Part shown: positions 44,547 to 52,396 of the stretch, one piece after another
Layout of the letters: each line of letters opens with the position of its first letter
Position numbering within the stretch: position 1 is the stretch's first letter
DNA from: Actinomycetota bacterium
Lineage (GTDB): Bacteria; Actinomycetota; Acidimicrobiia; Acidimicrobiales; Ilumatobacteraceae
NCBI GenBank assembly: GCA_009701715.1
Contig: WLJO01000008.1
Coordinates: forward strand, 22,464 to 86,463
Length of the DNA: 64,000 bases
Direction: 5' to 3'
Translations under genes and position numbers: made by a program
The notes under the pieces: generated by a model
Database searches by the model: none
What the model was told of the DNA's origin: nothing
The model's input: only the letters and a program-made list of their open reading frames with translations

Positions 44547-45217
44547 GCGTACTGCACCGGTTCCAGCCCGTCGGGCACTGCCCGGCCGAGCAACCACGCG
44601 AGGCGCACAGCGGGCGCGAGGCGCAACGCTGCCTCGGGGAGCGTGGCGAGCCCCATCGGCTGGCGACTCGTCCACTCCATCGTGCGAATGCGCAGTTCCT
44701 CCGCGACATAGCGGGACGACCAGTCGTCGCTGTTGAACCCGGCAAGGCCAAGGTCTGCGTGGTGCACCTCCACCTCGCGCCAGCGGCGGAATGCCAGTTC
44801 GAACAGCGGTCGCTGGCCGGCACCGGGGCTGCGCCACTCCCCCAGCCAGCCACCCGCAGTGGCCCGCGCCCAGGCCGCCTCCAGGTGCACGATGGAGGAT
44901 CGCACGTCGTCCACCAGCACCTGCGCGCCACGTGCGGCGCCCGCGTCGATCTCCGCGCTGCGGCCGGCCGCGCCTCCCTCGTACTGGTCGGTCACTTCGC
45001 CGCGCAGTGCGCCGTCGATCACGCGGGTGTGGCTGTCCGCGTTGCGCGCGAGGTGCGTGAGCAGGTGACCGACGGACCACCCGGGCAGGCGGCACGGCTG
45101 CTGCGCCACGGCATCGTTCAGACCGCCGGAATCCACGAGCGCCTCGAGATGCCCCACGAGCCGTCGGTGGGCGGCGCCGCACCCGTTGACGTGGTGGTCC
45201 AAGTCTCGTTCGATCAT
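44543..45217 (-). CDS. MDMPI-family (mycothiol-dependent) protein
   Basis: 224 residues, ATG 45217. It contains RLPGWSVGHLLTHLARNADSH, where the H-x(3)-H... residues of the DinB-like fold bind metal, and FRRWREVEVHHADLGLAG in the second half. This resembles mycothiol-dependent maleylpyruvate isomerase N-terminal domains; length and content fit the maleylpyruvate isomerase family. It overlaps copC-copD by ATGA and should be co-transcribed with it, though a joint role is not obvious. Confidence 0.82.
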   Translation of the reverse strand: MIERDLDHHVNGCGAAHRRLVGHLEALVDSGGLNDAVAQQPCRLPGWSVGHLLTHLARNADSHTRVIDGALRGEVTDQYEGGAAGRSAEIDAGAARGAQVLVDDVRSSIVHLEAAWARATAGGWLGEWRSPGAGQRPLFELAFRRWREVEVHHADLGLAGFNSDDWSSRYVAEELRIRTMEWTSRQPMGLATLPEAALRLAPAVRLAWLLGRAVPDGLEPVQYA

Positions 45218-45279
45218 CGCGTGCGCCTTCGTCCGGTAGGGGCGGTTGCTGAGGGTATCGCCCTCGGTACCGTGGCGGC

Positions 45280-45801
45280 ATGCGCCCCGAATCGCTCATC
45301 CTCGTCAACACCGGAGACGGAAAGGGCAAGAGTTCGTCCGCGTTCGGCGTGATGGGCAGGGCGTGGGCCCGCGGCTGGCGGGTGTGCGTGGTGCAGTTCA
45401 TCAAGAACGAGGTGTGGAAGACCGGCGAGAAGAAGCTTGCGGACCACCTCGGCATCGAGTGGTGGGCACTGGGCGACGGTTTCACGTGGGACTCCACGGA
45501 CATGGACGCCACCGAGGCCCACGGGCGCGAGGCATGGCGCGTGGCGAAGGAGAAGCTGGCGAGCGGCGACTACGACCTCGTGATCCTCGACGAGGTGACC
45601 TACATCGTGAAGTTCGGGTGGGTGCCAGTGGCCGACGTGGTGGACGCGCTGCGCAACCGTGCGCCGCGCACCAACGTGATCGTGACCGGGCGCGATGCGC
45701 ACCCCGACATCATCGAGATCGCGGACACCGTCACCGAGATGCGCAAGGTGAAGCACGCCTTCGACCAAGGAGTCGAGGCCCGCAAGGGCATCGAGTACTG
45801 A
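45280..45801 (+). CDS. cobO: cob(I)yrinic acid a,c-diamide adenosyltransferase
   Basis: 173 residues from ATG 45280. Nucleotide-binding P-loop NTGDGKGKSSSAFG (about 10-23), VVQFIKNEVWKTGE, LVILDEVTYIVKFGW (Walker B-like) and VTGRDAHPDIIEIADTVTEM are the CobO/BtuR landmarks. It transfers the adenosyl group of ATP to reduced corrinoid, giving adenosylcobalamin. In this genome it would complete salvage of B12 taken up by the riboswitch-controlled BtuFCD system 4 kb away. Divergent from the MDMPI gene. Confidence 0.95.
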   Translation: MRPESLILVNTGDGKGKSSSAFGVMGRAWARGWRVCVVQFIKNEVWKTGEKKLADHLGIEWWALGDGFTWDSTDMDATEAHGREAWRVAKEKLASGDYDLVILDEVTYIVKFGWVPVADVVDALRNRAPRTNVIVTGRDAHPDIIEIADTVTEMRKVKHAFDQGVEARKGIEY

Positions 45802-45827
45802 CGAGCGGTCCGGACCCCGGGGTGGGG

Positions 45828-46223
45828 TCACACGTCGATGATCTGCAGGCGGCGACGTGCTGCTGCAGCGAGCCGTTCGATATCGCCCCGATCCGAGGTG
45901 ATCACTGCCGCCCCGCGTCGCACAGCGACCTCCACCACCGTGGCGTCCGCCGTGGCACCGGGTGCCGTTCGCTGCAGTACGCCCGCCCGCTTTGCCCGAT
46001 CAGCATCAAGCGACTCCACCGAACAACCGTCGAGAAGCCGGATGAGTCCCGGTTGCTTGGCGCCGCGCCATGCCTCCACCAAACACGCCGCCGGTACCAC
46101 CGGGAGCACGCCGCGCTGCAACGCACGTGCGTGCAACGCCCACATCCGCCTGTCGTTGGACTCGGCAGCGATCAGTGCACCCGTGTCGTAGACAAGGCCG
46201 AGCGGCGTACGTTTCGTCGCCAC
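45828..46223 (-). CDS. PIN-domain ribonuclease toxin (VapC-like)
   Basis: 131 residues; GTG 46223 shares one base with the antitoxin stop (TAGTG). PIN acidic residues are in place: LVYDTGALIAAE (Asp 1), the central Glu in LVEAWRG, ADATVVEVAV (Asp) and ITSDRGDIERL (final Asp). VapC proteins cut tRNA or rRNA and are silenced by their partner. The compact length and antitoxin overlap support a VapBC pair. Confidence 0.88.
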   Translation of the reverse strand: MATKRTPLGLVYDTGALIAAESNDRRMWALHARALQRGVLPVVPAACLVEAWRGAKQPGLIRLLDGCSVESLDADRAKRAGVLQRTAPGATADATVVEVAVRRGAAVITSDRGDIERLAAAARRRLQIIDV

Positions 46224-46468
46224 TAGCGCAGACCCACCCCGGAGCGATCAAGTTGGCGGTCCGCTGCAGCCAGTTCCTCGGCAGTGAACGCACCGTGCTG
46301 ACGCTCCCAGGCCCGGACCGAACGGAGGCCACGGCGGACCGTCAGCCAGAACTCGGTGGCCTCGGCAAGCGCAGCCGACACGGTGAGCCCCGCTGCGGCC
46401 GCCTGTTGTTCCAGTTCCTCAAAGACAGGAGCCGGGAGAGATACCGAGCGCTTCACCACAGTCGACAT
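46223..46468 (-). CDS. ribbon-helix-helix antitoxin (VapB-like)
   Basis: 81 residues from ATG 46468 (an upstream extension is possible). It starts MSTVVKRSVSLPAPVFEELEQQAAAAG, a beta-strand followed by helices typical of RHH DNA-binding antitoxins, then a C-terminal helical tail (TAEELAAADRQLDRSG) suited to hold the toxin. It overlaps the PIN gene by one base. It probably represses its own promoter. Confidence 0.8.
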   Translation of the reverse strand: MSTVVKRSVSLPAPVFEELEQQAAAAGLTVSAALAEATEFWLTVRRGLRSVRAWERQHGAFTAEELAAADRQLDRSGVGLR

Positions 46469-46547
46469 ACCGAGATGGTACGACCGTGGTAGCACCAGCA
46501 CAACCACCGCTGTACGCCGGCTCGAGCCGATTCAGTAGCCTCAAGGC

Positions 46548-46844
46548 ATGAGCATGCGTGTACGTGTCACCGCAGTCGGCCACCTTGGCGGACGCTCTCT
46601 CCGCATCGCCTTCTCCGACGGACTTGTCCGAGAGCTCGACTTCGAGGGAGTGCTGGACGGATTGCTCAGCTCCATCGACAACGACGAGACCTTCGCTGCG
46701 GTCACTGTTGAAGAGGTTTCAGGAACGGTGTGCTGGCCGGGCGGGATCGACCTCGACCCGGTCGTTCTGCACGGTGATGAGGTCGCCGCCTCCGCCATCC
46801 GGCCACGCGTCATGCGCGAGTACCGGTTGCAGCAGACCCAGTAG
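46548..46844 (+). CDS. DUF2442 family protein
   Basis: 98 residues. The pattern LRIAFSDGLVRELDFEGVLDG then GTVCWPGGIDLDPVVLHGDE matches the DUF2442 family, small beta-rich proteins often next to DUF4160 or in accessory regions. No DUF4160 partner is seen. It is divergent from the VapB-like gene (79 bp) and may belong to the same accessory block. Function unknown. Confidence 0.8.
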   Translation: MSMRVRVTAVGHLGGRSLRIAFSDGLVRELDFEGVLDGLLSSIDNDETFAAVTVEEVSGTVCWPGGIDLDPVVLHGDEVAASAIRPRVMREYRLQQTQ

Positions 46845-46924
46845 CTCGACGCAGGCGTACTGTTCCGTCATGGGATGGCTCGCCCGGATGGAGCAGTGCG
46901 ATCAGCCTGGCTCTCACCCCTCTT

Positions 46925-47113
46925 GTTCTCGGTCGCCAACATGCACGTTTTGAGCGTTTTGGGGACCGAGAACGCAGGTGGTGGTTTGTTCTCGGTCGCC
47001 AACGTGCACGTTTTGAGCGTTTTGGGGACCGAGAACGCAGGTGGTGGATTGTTCCCGGTCGCCAACATGCACGTTCTGAGCATTCTGGGGACCGAGAACG
47101 CAGGTGGGGGCTA
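46925..47113. repeat. three 63-bp tandem hairpin repeats
   Basis: Units start at 46925, 46988 and 47051. Each has a 10-bp inverted pair, GTTCTCGGTC and GACCGAGAAC (third unit GTTCCCGGTC), around a 29-bp centre (GCCAACATGCACGTTTTGAG...), then GCAGGTGG. The last unit runs up to the amine oxidase stop codon. The 63-bp period keeps both strands open in several frames; no protein is inferred. Confidence 0.9.
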
Positions 47114-49105
47114 GCGAAGCAACGGGTTCGAGGGGAACATGTCGGCGGGGCGCAGGCCGAACCCGCCCTCGTGAGCCGGCATGTTGGGCAGGTCCTCCGT
47201 GCGCACCACGTGATGGAACCCCACCGTGAACCACACCACGAGGTCCGTGTTGGTCAACGAACGATCTGCAGCGGTCCACGCCGGAAGTCCTGCGTCAGCC
47301 GATCCGTCGGGCACGTACAAGCCACTCGCAAACTGCTCGCCCTGCGCATACGGCGTCACCCACAGCGTCTCGGCAGCCCATCCACCGCGTCGGGAGCCCG
47401 GGTCGCTCACCGACGACGCAGGCGCAACGGCCACGCTGTTGCCGAAGTCGATCTCGTAGCCCGGATGATGGCCGAGCGGACCGTTCGCAAGCGCTGACTG
47501 CACCAGCAAGCGCTCAGGCGCACGAGCATCCGGCGTGTAGCGCGCAGCAGCCTCGCTGGCCACCACCTGCTCGCTCACCTTCCAGATGTCGGTGCGTGCG
47601 GGGTTCCCGCCCACCTCATTGGGCACGAGCGCCTGGCGCACCACGCGATTGTCCGTCTCGCCCACATCGAGATCGAGGCGGAAGCTCATGAAGTGATCGT
47701 GATTCACCGCCAGCAGGCCGTTGCCCACCAGCACGCCGTGCTCGTCCTCGCCGATGTCGTGTGCATCGGCAGCAGTTGCAGCAGATGTGCCGCGCTGCAG
47801 GGCGATGCCCGCCGCATAGACGTGGAACCGCATCGAACCGTCGACACCGAACACGTTGTCGACGATGTAGTCGTAGTTGCCCACCACCGAGATCCAGCGC
47901 AGCACCAGCTCGGTCTCGGGCGCCGCATCGCGCTCGTGGCGGTAGCTCGGGTTTCCGGTGGGTCGCTCGAACACGCACATCGAGCGCGGCTTCACCTGTG
48001 CCTGCGCGCGGTCGTTGGGCAGCACTACGTCGAAGAAGGTAGACGTGGTCGGGCAGTCCACGCCCGGCTGCAGCGACGACATCGTGCTGCCCATGCCGAA
48101 CTCCGCGGAGTCGAGCAGCGTGCGGAACGTCCACGACGGGTCGGGGTGCTGATACGGGACGAAGAGATCGGCCAGCGACCCCTCGTACATCACGCGGCGC
48201 TCCCCCGTGCCCCCGTCGAAGCGAACGTCCGCGATCTCCACACCACTGCGACGGTTCGCCCGCCAGCGCAGCGACCATCCGTCCCAACCGATCTGCGTAC
48301 CGTCGACCTGTACGTTGCTGCGACCCGACGCGAACACCACGGGCTCGAGCGGCGGCCGTTGACGCTTCGGCGGCACGGCTGTGGGCGGAACGGTCACCAC
48401 GCCGGTGTCGGTAACGGACAGCACCTCGCCGGTGTCGAGGTCGACACTTGCGAACAGTCCCTCGACCGGACGCGAGAGCACCGTTGCCGGATCGCCAGAG
48501 GTGACGTACGGCAGCACACGGGCGATGCGGTGCCCCGCCTCACCCGGCCCGTTCGTGGAGCCACCGGCAAAGGTGTAGAGCGTCACGTCGGCGAGCGCGA
48601 GCGAGCGCTTCGACAGCGCGGTGACGAACCGAGTGTCGGCCGAGGCGGCGCTGACGCCGATGCCGAACTCGCTCTCCGCGAACCCGGTGTGCGCGCCCGG
48701 CTTCTCCGTCCACGACACCAGCGACCGCTCGGCGAGGTCCACCACCGCCTCATAGGTGCGGTGCTCCCGACGCACGACTGCGAACACGCGCCGGCGCAAC
48801 GTCGAGCCCGGCTTCCAGGCGAGCACCGACGCCTTGTCGGGTTCGTCGACTGCGATGTACGGGAACTCGCTGCCAACCACGAGACCCTTGTCGGCAAGCA
48901 CCGTGCGGAAGGTGTCCAGTTCGGCGGCAGTGAGCCCGTCGAGCGGGTGCTGGGCCTTGGCCGGAGCGCTGAGTGCCACCACCTCGGCGGGTGAGTCAGC
49001 CTTGTCGCCCCCTCCCCAGCCCGAGCACGCAGACACCAGCACGAGGGCGCCCGGCACGAGCAATCGAACCGGCCATCGCAGCAGCCCCGACACACGCCTC
49101 TTCAC
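47111..49105 (-). CDS. copper amine oxidase, lipid-anchored
   Basis: 664 residues from GTG 49105 (GAGGA 8 bp upstream); the frame extends to 49249 only through tandem repeats. A signal with lipobox LVLVSACSG places it outside the membrane. The topaquinone tyrosine is in VGNYDYIVD, the catalytic-base region in LLDSAEFGMG, copper ligands in NHDHFMSFRLDLD, and a third His in VGFHHVVRTEDLPNMPAH. The C-terminal ADMFPSNPLLR is typical. It oxidises primary amines to aldehyde, ammonia and hydrogen peroxide. The adjacent CopC-CopD gene region also handles copper. Confidence 0.93.
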   Translation of the reverse strand: MKRRVSGLLRWPVRLLVPGALVLVSACSGWGGGDKADSPAEVVALSAPAKAQHPLDGLTAAELDTFRTVLADKGLVVGSEFPYIAVDEPDKASVLAWKPGSTLRRRVFAVVRREHRTYEAVVDLAERSLVSWTEKPGAHTGFAESEFGIGVSAASADTRFVTALSKRSLALADVTLYTFAGGSTNGPGEAGHRIARVLPYVTSGDPATVLSRPVEGLFASVDLDTGEVLSVTDTGVVTVPPTAVPPKRQRPPLEPVVFASGRSNVQVDGTQIGWDGWSLRWRANRRSGVEIADVRFDGGTGERRVMYEGSLADLFVPYQHPDPSWTFRTLLDSAEFGMGSTMSSLQPGVDCPTTSTFFDVVLPNDRAQAQVKPRSMCVFERPTGNPSYRHERDAAPETELVLRWISVVGNYDYIVDNVFGVDGSMRFHVYAAGIALQRGTSAATAADAHDIGEDEHGVLVGNGLLAVNHDHFMSFRLDLDVGETDNRVVRQALVPNEVGGNPARTDIWKVSEQVVASEAAARYTPDARAPERLLVQSALANGPLGHHPGYEIDFGNSVAVAPASSVSDPGSRRGGWAAETLWVTPYAQGEQFASGLYVPDGSADAGLPAWTAADRSLTNTDLVVWFTVGFHHVVRTEDLPNMPAHEGGFGLRPADMFPSNPLLR

Positions 49106-49178
49106 GCGACAATCCTCGCAGGTGGGCGGCACCCTCCAGTTCCCAGTTGCCGCCAGCCGGAGACTTTTCGGTTGATTC

Positions 49179-49248
49179 GTTGCACTCTGGGCCGACTTTC
49201 CCCCGGTTTGGTTGCACTCTGGGCCGACTTTCCCCCGGTTTGGTTGCA
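49179..49248. repeat. 32-bp direct repeats (two units plus start of a third)
   Basis: Units start at 49179 and 49211 (GTTGCACTCTGGGCCGACTT...GGTTTG, identical), and 49243 begins a third (GTTGCA). They lie upstream of the amine oxidase start on the minus strand, 74 bp from its GTG, in the likely promoter region. They are different from the 63-bp family at the gene's 3' end. Confidence 0.85.
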
Positions 49249-49381
49249 TCCAACGAACGGAAAGGGAGGATCTGCGGCGTGCTCAGAACTGCTCGAGCGC
49301 TGCAATGCATTCCTGGACCCGGTGCGGGCGGAGTCGAGCGGTCAACGCCTGCAGATGCCGTAACAGCGACACCACGGCCCG

Positions 49382-50161
49382 TCAGCCCAGTTGGCGAACC
49401 GGTATGACGATCACGGTGCCGTCGGCCTCCTGATGCACCTTCACCGACACGTTGTAGAACTCGGCGAGCGTCTCGGGCCGCAGCACATCTGCCGCCATCC
49501 CCTGGGACACGAGGTGCCCCTCGTGCAGCAGCGCGAGCCGGTCGCTGTACAGACCGGCCAGCGTGAGGTCGTGCATCGCGGAGATCACCGTCAGCCCGTG
49601 GCGACGCCGCAGGCCGTCCACGAGGTCGAGCGCCTGCTGCTGGTGGCCGATGTCGAGCGCCGTAGTCGGCTCGTCGAGCAGCAGCACCGGGGCCTCCTGC
49701 GCGAGCGCCCGGGCGATCACGAGTCGCTGGCGCTCGCCACCGCTCATCGTCGCGAGGTATCGGTCGCGGAAGCGGTCCAGGTCCAGTTGCGCGAGCACGC
49801 CGGACACCACGCTGCGGTCGTGCTTGGTCTCGGAACGGAACGTGCCCACGAACGGGTTGCGCCCGAGCAGCACGTACTCGAACGCTGTCATGTCGTCGGG
49901 CAGCACTGGAGACTGCGGCACGTACGCAACGAGGCGAGCGCGTTCCCGGCTCGCCAGGCCACGAATGGAGCGACCGTTCACCTCGATGCCACCCGTGGAC
50001 TCCACGAGCCCCACGATGCTGCGCAGGATGGAGGACTTGCCCGCGCCGTTCGGGCCGATCAGGCACAGCCACTCCCCCGGCGCCACCGACGCGGAGAAGT
50101 TGCTCACCGCATCGCGCCGGCCGAAACGGACAGTGAGTGCGCTCACGTCCACCCTGCTCAT
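49382..50161 (-). CDS. btuD: cobalamin ABC transporter ATPase
   Basis: 259 residues from ATG 50161 (overlapping the permease stop by ATGA). Walker A GPNGAGKSS, Q-loop VPQSPVLPDD, signature MSGGERQRLVIARAL, Walker B LLLDEPTTALD and switch MHDLTLAG are present. It is the FecCD/BtuC-associated ATPase type. Assignment to vitamin B12 rests on the riboswitch controlling the operon; heme or siderophore uptake would otherwise be equally possible. Confidence 0.87.
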   Translation of the reverse strand: MSRVDVSALTVRFGRRDAVSNFSASVAPGEWLCLIGPNGAGKSSILRSIVGLVESTGGIEVNGRSIRGLASRERARLVAYVPQSPVLPDDMTAFEYVLLGRNPFVGTFRSETKHDRSVVSGVLAQLDLDRFRDRYLATMSGGERQRLVIARALAQEAPVLLLDEPTTALDIGHQQQALDLVDGLRRRHGLTVISAMHDLTLAGLYSDRLALLHEGHLVSQGMAADVLRPETLAEFYNVSVKVHQEADGTVIVIPVRQLG

Positions 50162-51198
50162 CGCACCACCGACCGGGTGCGCATGAGGATGATGAAGAAC
50201 GGGGCGCCGAAGAACGCCGTGACCACACCAATCGGGATGTTGTCGCCGCCCGCAGCGGTGCGGGCGAACGTGTCGGTGAGGATGAGGAACGCCGCACCAA
50301 CCAGCAGCGAGAGCGGCAGCACCCGCCGGTAACTGGAGCCGCCGAGCAGGCGCACTGTGTGCGGCACGATGATGCCGACGAAGCTGATAAGACCGCTCAC
50401 CGACACCGCCGCTGCGGTGCCGAGCGTTGCGGCGGCCACCACCCACACGCGTGTGCTCGCCACACGGGCACCGAGCGCGTCCGCCTCGTCCTCGCCCACC
50501 CGCAGCACATCCAACTGTCGCCGGTACAGCAGCAGGATCGCGGAACTGAACACGATGTACGGCGCCACGAGGCGAACGTCGCCCCACGTGGCGGTGTTGA
50601 GACGGCCGAGAATCCACGAGAACACCTCGCGCCGGGTGTCATCGTCCTGGCGCTGCAGGTACGTCTGCAGGGCCGTGGCGAACGACGTGACAGCCACACC
50701 GGCGAGCACGAGCGAAGTGGACGTTCGGGTGCCGCCGGCAGCACCCACGAAGTACGTAGCGATGACGGCGAGCACCGCACCGGCAAAGCCGAGCGCCACG
50801 ATCGGGTCAACCGGCCAGGAGTTCCGCAGCGTCTTCATGTACGCAATAGCCACCGTCGCCCCGAGGCCCGCGCCGGCTGCGGCGCCCAGCAGGTACGGGT
50901 CCACGAGCGGGTTGCGGAACACGCCCTGGAACGACGCGCCGGCAAGCGAGAGCATCGCCCCCACCATCCCGGCGAGCACCACGCGGGGCATGCGCAGTTC
51001 CCACACGATGTTGCGCTCGCGCAGGTTCAGCCCGGAACGGAGCCGACCGGGGGTGAGCCGGTCGAGCACCTCGTACAGCACACGGCCCGGGGCGATCCCC
51101 GACGTGCCGGCGATAACACCCACCACTACCGCAACCACGAGCGCGCCGACCGCAACGCTGATCACCAGGCTGCGTGGGCGGCGGAGAGTGGGCGTCAT
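50158..51198 (-). CDS. btuC: cobalamin ABC transporter permease
   Basis: 346 residues from ATG 51198. FecCD-type permease with ten predicted helices: RMPRVVLAGMVGAMLSLAG, FRNPLVDPYLLGAAAGAGLG (the G-x-x-x-NPLxxPxxLG signature), GLISFVGIIVPHTVRLL and DNIPIGVVTAFFGAPFFI. It forms the transmembrane channel. The first helix follows a short basic stretch. It lies 7 bp after btuF and overlaps btuD. Confidence 0.9.
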   Translation of the reverse strand: MTPTLRRPRSLVISVAVGALVVAVVVGVIAGTSGIAPGRVLYEVLDRLTPGRLRSGLNLRERNIVWELRMPRVVLAGMVGAMLSLAGASFQGVFRNPLVDPYLLGAAAGAGLGATVAIAYMKTLRNSWPVDPIVALGFAGAVLAVIATYFVGAAGGTRTSTSLVLAGVAVTSFATALQTYLQRQDDDTRREVFSWILGRLNTATWGDVRLVAPYIVFSSAILLLYRRQLDVLRVGEDEADALGARVASTRVWVVAAATLGTAAAVSVSGLISFVGIIVPHTVRLLGGSSYRRVLPLSLLVGAAFLILTDTFARTAAGGDNIPIGVVTAFFGAPFFIILMRTRSVVR

Positions 51199-51205
51199 TG
51201 GCTGC

Positions 51206-52159
51206 TTATGACTCGTAGATAATGGCCGGGTCCGGCGTGACCCCAGTGATGGCCAGCACGATGGTCTGCACGAGGTCAAGGACACGGGGCCCCCAGCGGG
51301 AGGCGATGTCGTCGTCGAGGACCACCACTCGGCCGGCCTTGACCGCTCGAATCTCGGACCAGCCCGGCCGAGCCGCAACCGTCTCCGCGTTCTGCTGGCA
51401 GCACTTGGAGTCCGCGAGCAGGATCACGTCCGGGTTCTCCCCCACGATGAACTCCGGTGTCAGCTGCGGGTAGCCGGCGGTGGTGGAGTTATCCACCTTG
51501 TCGGCGATGTTGAACATCCCGAGCTGGGCCATTAGGGCACCGACGAAGGTCTTCGACGAGGCGGAGTAGAACGTGTTGTCCAGCTCGTAGTAGTACCGAA
51601 CCTTGCCCGCCGTGGGCTTGGTGTACGTCTTGATGAGGGCGATGATCTGGTCCTGCATCTTCGTGGACAGCTTGCCGGCGGCGGCGATGTTCCCTGTGGC
51701 CGCACCGATCGTCTCGATCTGCTGGTACACGCCAGCAAGGTTCTTCGGTGCCTTCGCCTCGAGCACCGCGATACCGAGCTTGTTCAGCTGTGAGGCAAGC
51801 TCGGTATTCGTGCCGTCGGTGATCACAAGGTCCGGTTGGTACTTCGCGATGGCCTCCACGTTCGGCTCGTAGGCCGACAGGTCGGTCACGGGCGCCTCGG
51901 CCGGGAAGTTCGAGAAGCTATCCACCGCAATCACCTGGGGACCGGCCCCGATGGCGAACAACGTCTCGGTGGCGGTCGGCGAGAGCGACACGATCCGACT
52001 CGGTTTGCCAAGCGGCAGTGCCACAGTCGACGAAGTGGTGGTGGTTTTCGCCACCGCAATCACCTTCGAGGCTTCGGAGGTGTCCGACTTCGAGCCGCAG
52101 GCTGCGGCGAGTGGGACGAGAGACAGGGCCGCGAACAGGATGCGGCGACGGGTAATCAT
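51206..52159 (-). CDS. btuF: cobalamin-binding lipoprotein
   Basis: 317 residues from ATG 52159, with GGAGGAT 8 bp upstream. Signal MITRRRILFAALSLVPLAAAC with a lipobox Cys (about residue 21). The mature part has RIVSLSPTATETLFAIGAGPQVIAVDSFSN, the BtuF-type opening, then YQPDLVITD and ENPDVILLADS. Two-lobed ABC-binding protein of the helical-backbone class; binds the corrinoid outside the cell and delivers it to BtuC. First gene of the operon controlled by the cobalamin riboswitch. Confidence 0.9.
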   Translation of the reverse strand: MITRRRILFAALSLVPLAAACGSKSDTSEASKVIAVAKTTTTSSTVALPLGKPSRIVSLSPTATETLFAIGAGPQVIAVDSFSNFPAEAPVTDLSAYEPNVEAIAKYQPDLVITDGTNTELASQLNKLGIAVLEAKAPKNLAGVYQQIETIGAATGNIAAAGKLSTKMQDQIIALIKTYTKPTAGKVRYYYELDNTFYSASSKTFVGALMAQLGMFNIADKVDNSTTAGYPQLTPEFIVGENPDVILLADSKCCQQNAETVAARPGWSEIRAVKAGRVVVLDDDIASRWGPRVLDLVQTIVLAITGVTPDPAIIYES

Positions 52160-52167
52160 GGGGTTTC

Positions 52168-52189
52168 ATCCTCCAAGAATCTGGAGGAT
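52168..52189 (-). promoter_or_regulatory. hairpin hiding the btuF ribosome-binding site
   Basis: Perfect 8-bp stem ATCCTCCA / TGGAGGAT with a 6-base loop, 8 bp before the btuF ATG; the GGAGGAT Shine-Dalgarno lies within one arm. Closing it should block initiation, making it the likely expression platform of the riboswitch. Confidence 0.85.
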
Positions 52190-52204
52190 AAAGAGGGAAC
52201 GAGG

Positions 52205-52395
52205 GACCCCGGTGAACCGGTGCCGCGCGGTCCACCCTTCATCCGAGGGTTGGTTGGTCGCACGTGATCCCAGGCGGCCGGGCTGATCTTGTCCGACTGG
52301 ATGCCGGGAAGCTTTACCGTTGCGGGACAGCGCCGGAATCTCACCGGACTTCGCTGGTTTCACGTCGTCCGGACTGGCGATCCGGACGAGGGGAC
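52205..52395 (-). promoter_or_regulatory. cobalamin riboswitch
   Basis: On the minus strand the order is: CGTCCGGATCGCCAGTCCGGACG (5' hairpin, near 52385), GAAGTCCGGTGAGATTCCGG, then GCGCTGTCCCGCAACGGTAA (the invariant core, near 52320), followed by CATCCAGTCGGACAAGATC in the position of the B12-box side. These match the AdoCbl/MeCbl riboswitch consensus. The element fills the gap between malY-like and btuF. Outer boundaries are approximate. Confidence 0.93.
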
Positions 52396-52396
52396 C

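Noticed and set aside
44547..45512. N-terminal extension of CopC-CopD through the MDMPI gene
   Set aside because: Arg/Pro/Gly-rich shadow of the MDMPI gene; a signal peptide starts at ATG 44546.
46875..47114. Small proteins encoded by the 63-bp repeats on either strand
   Set aside because: Open frames result from the 63-bp period; no ribosome site, and the repeat's conserved feature is the inverted arms rather than codons.
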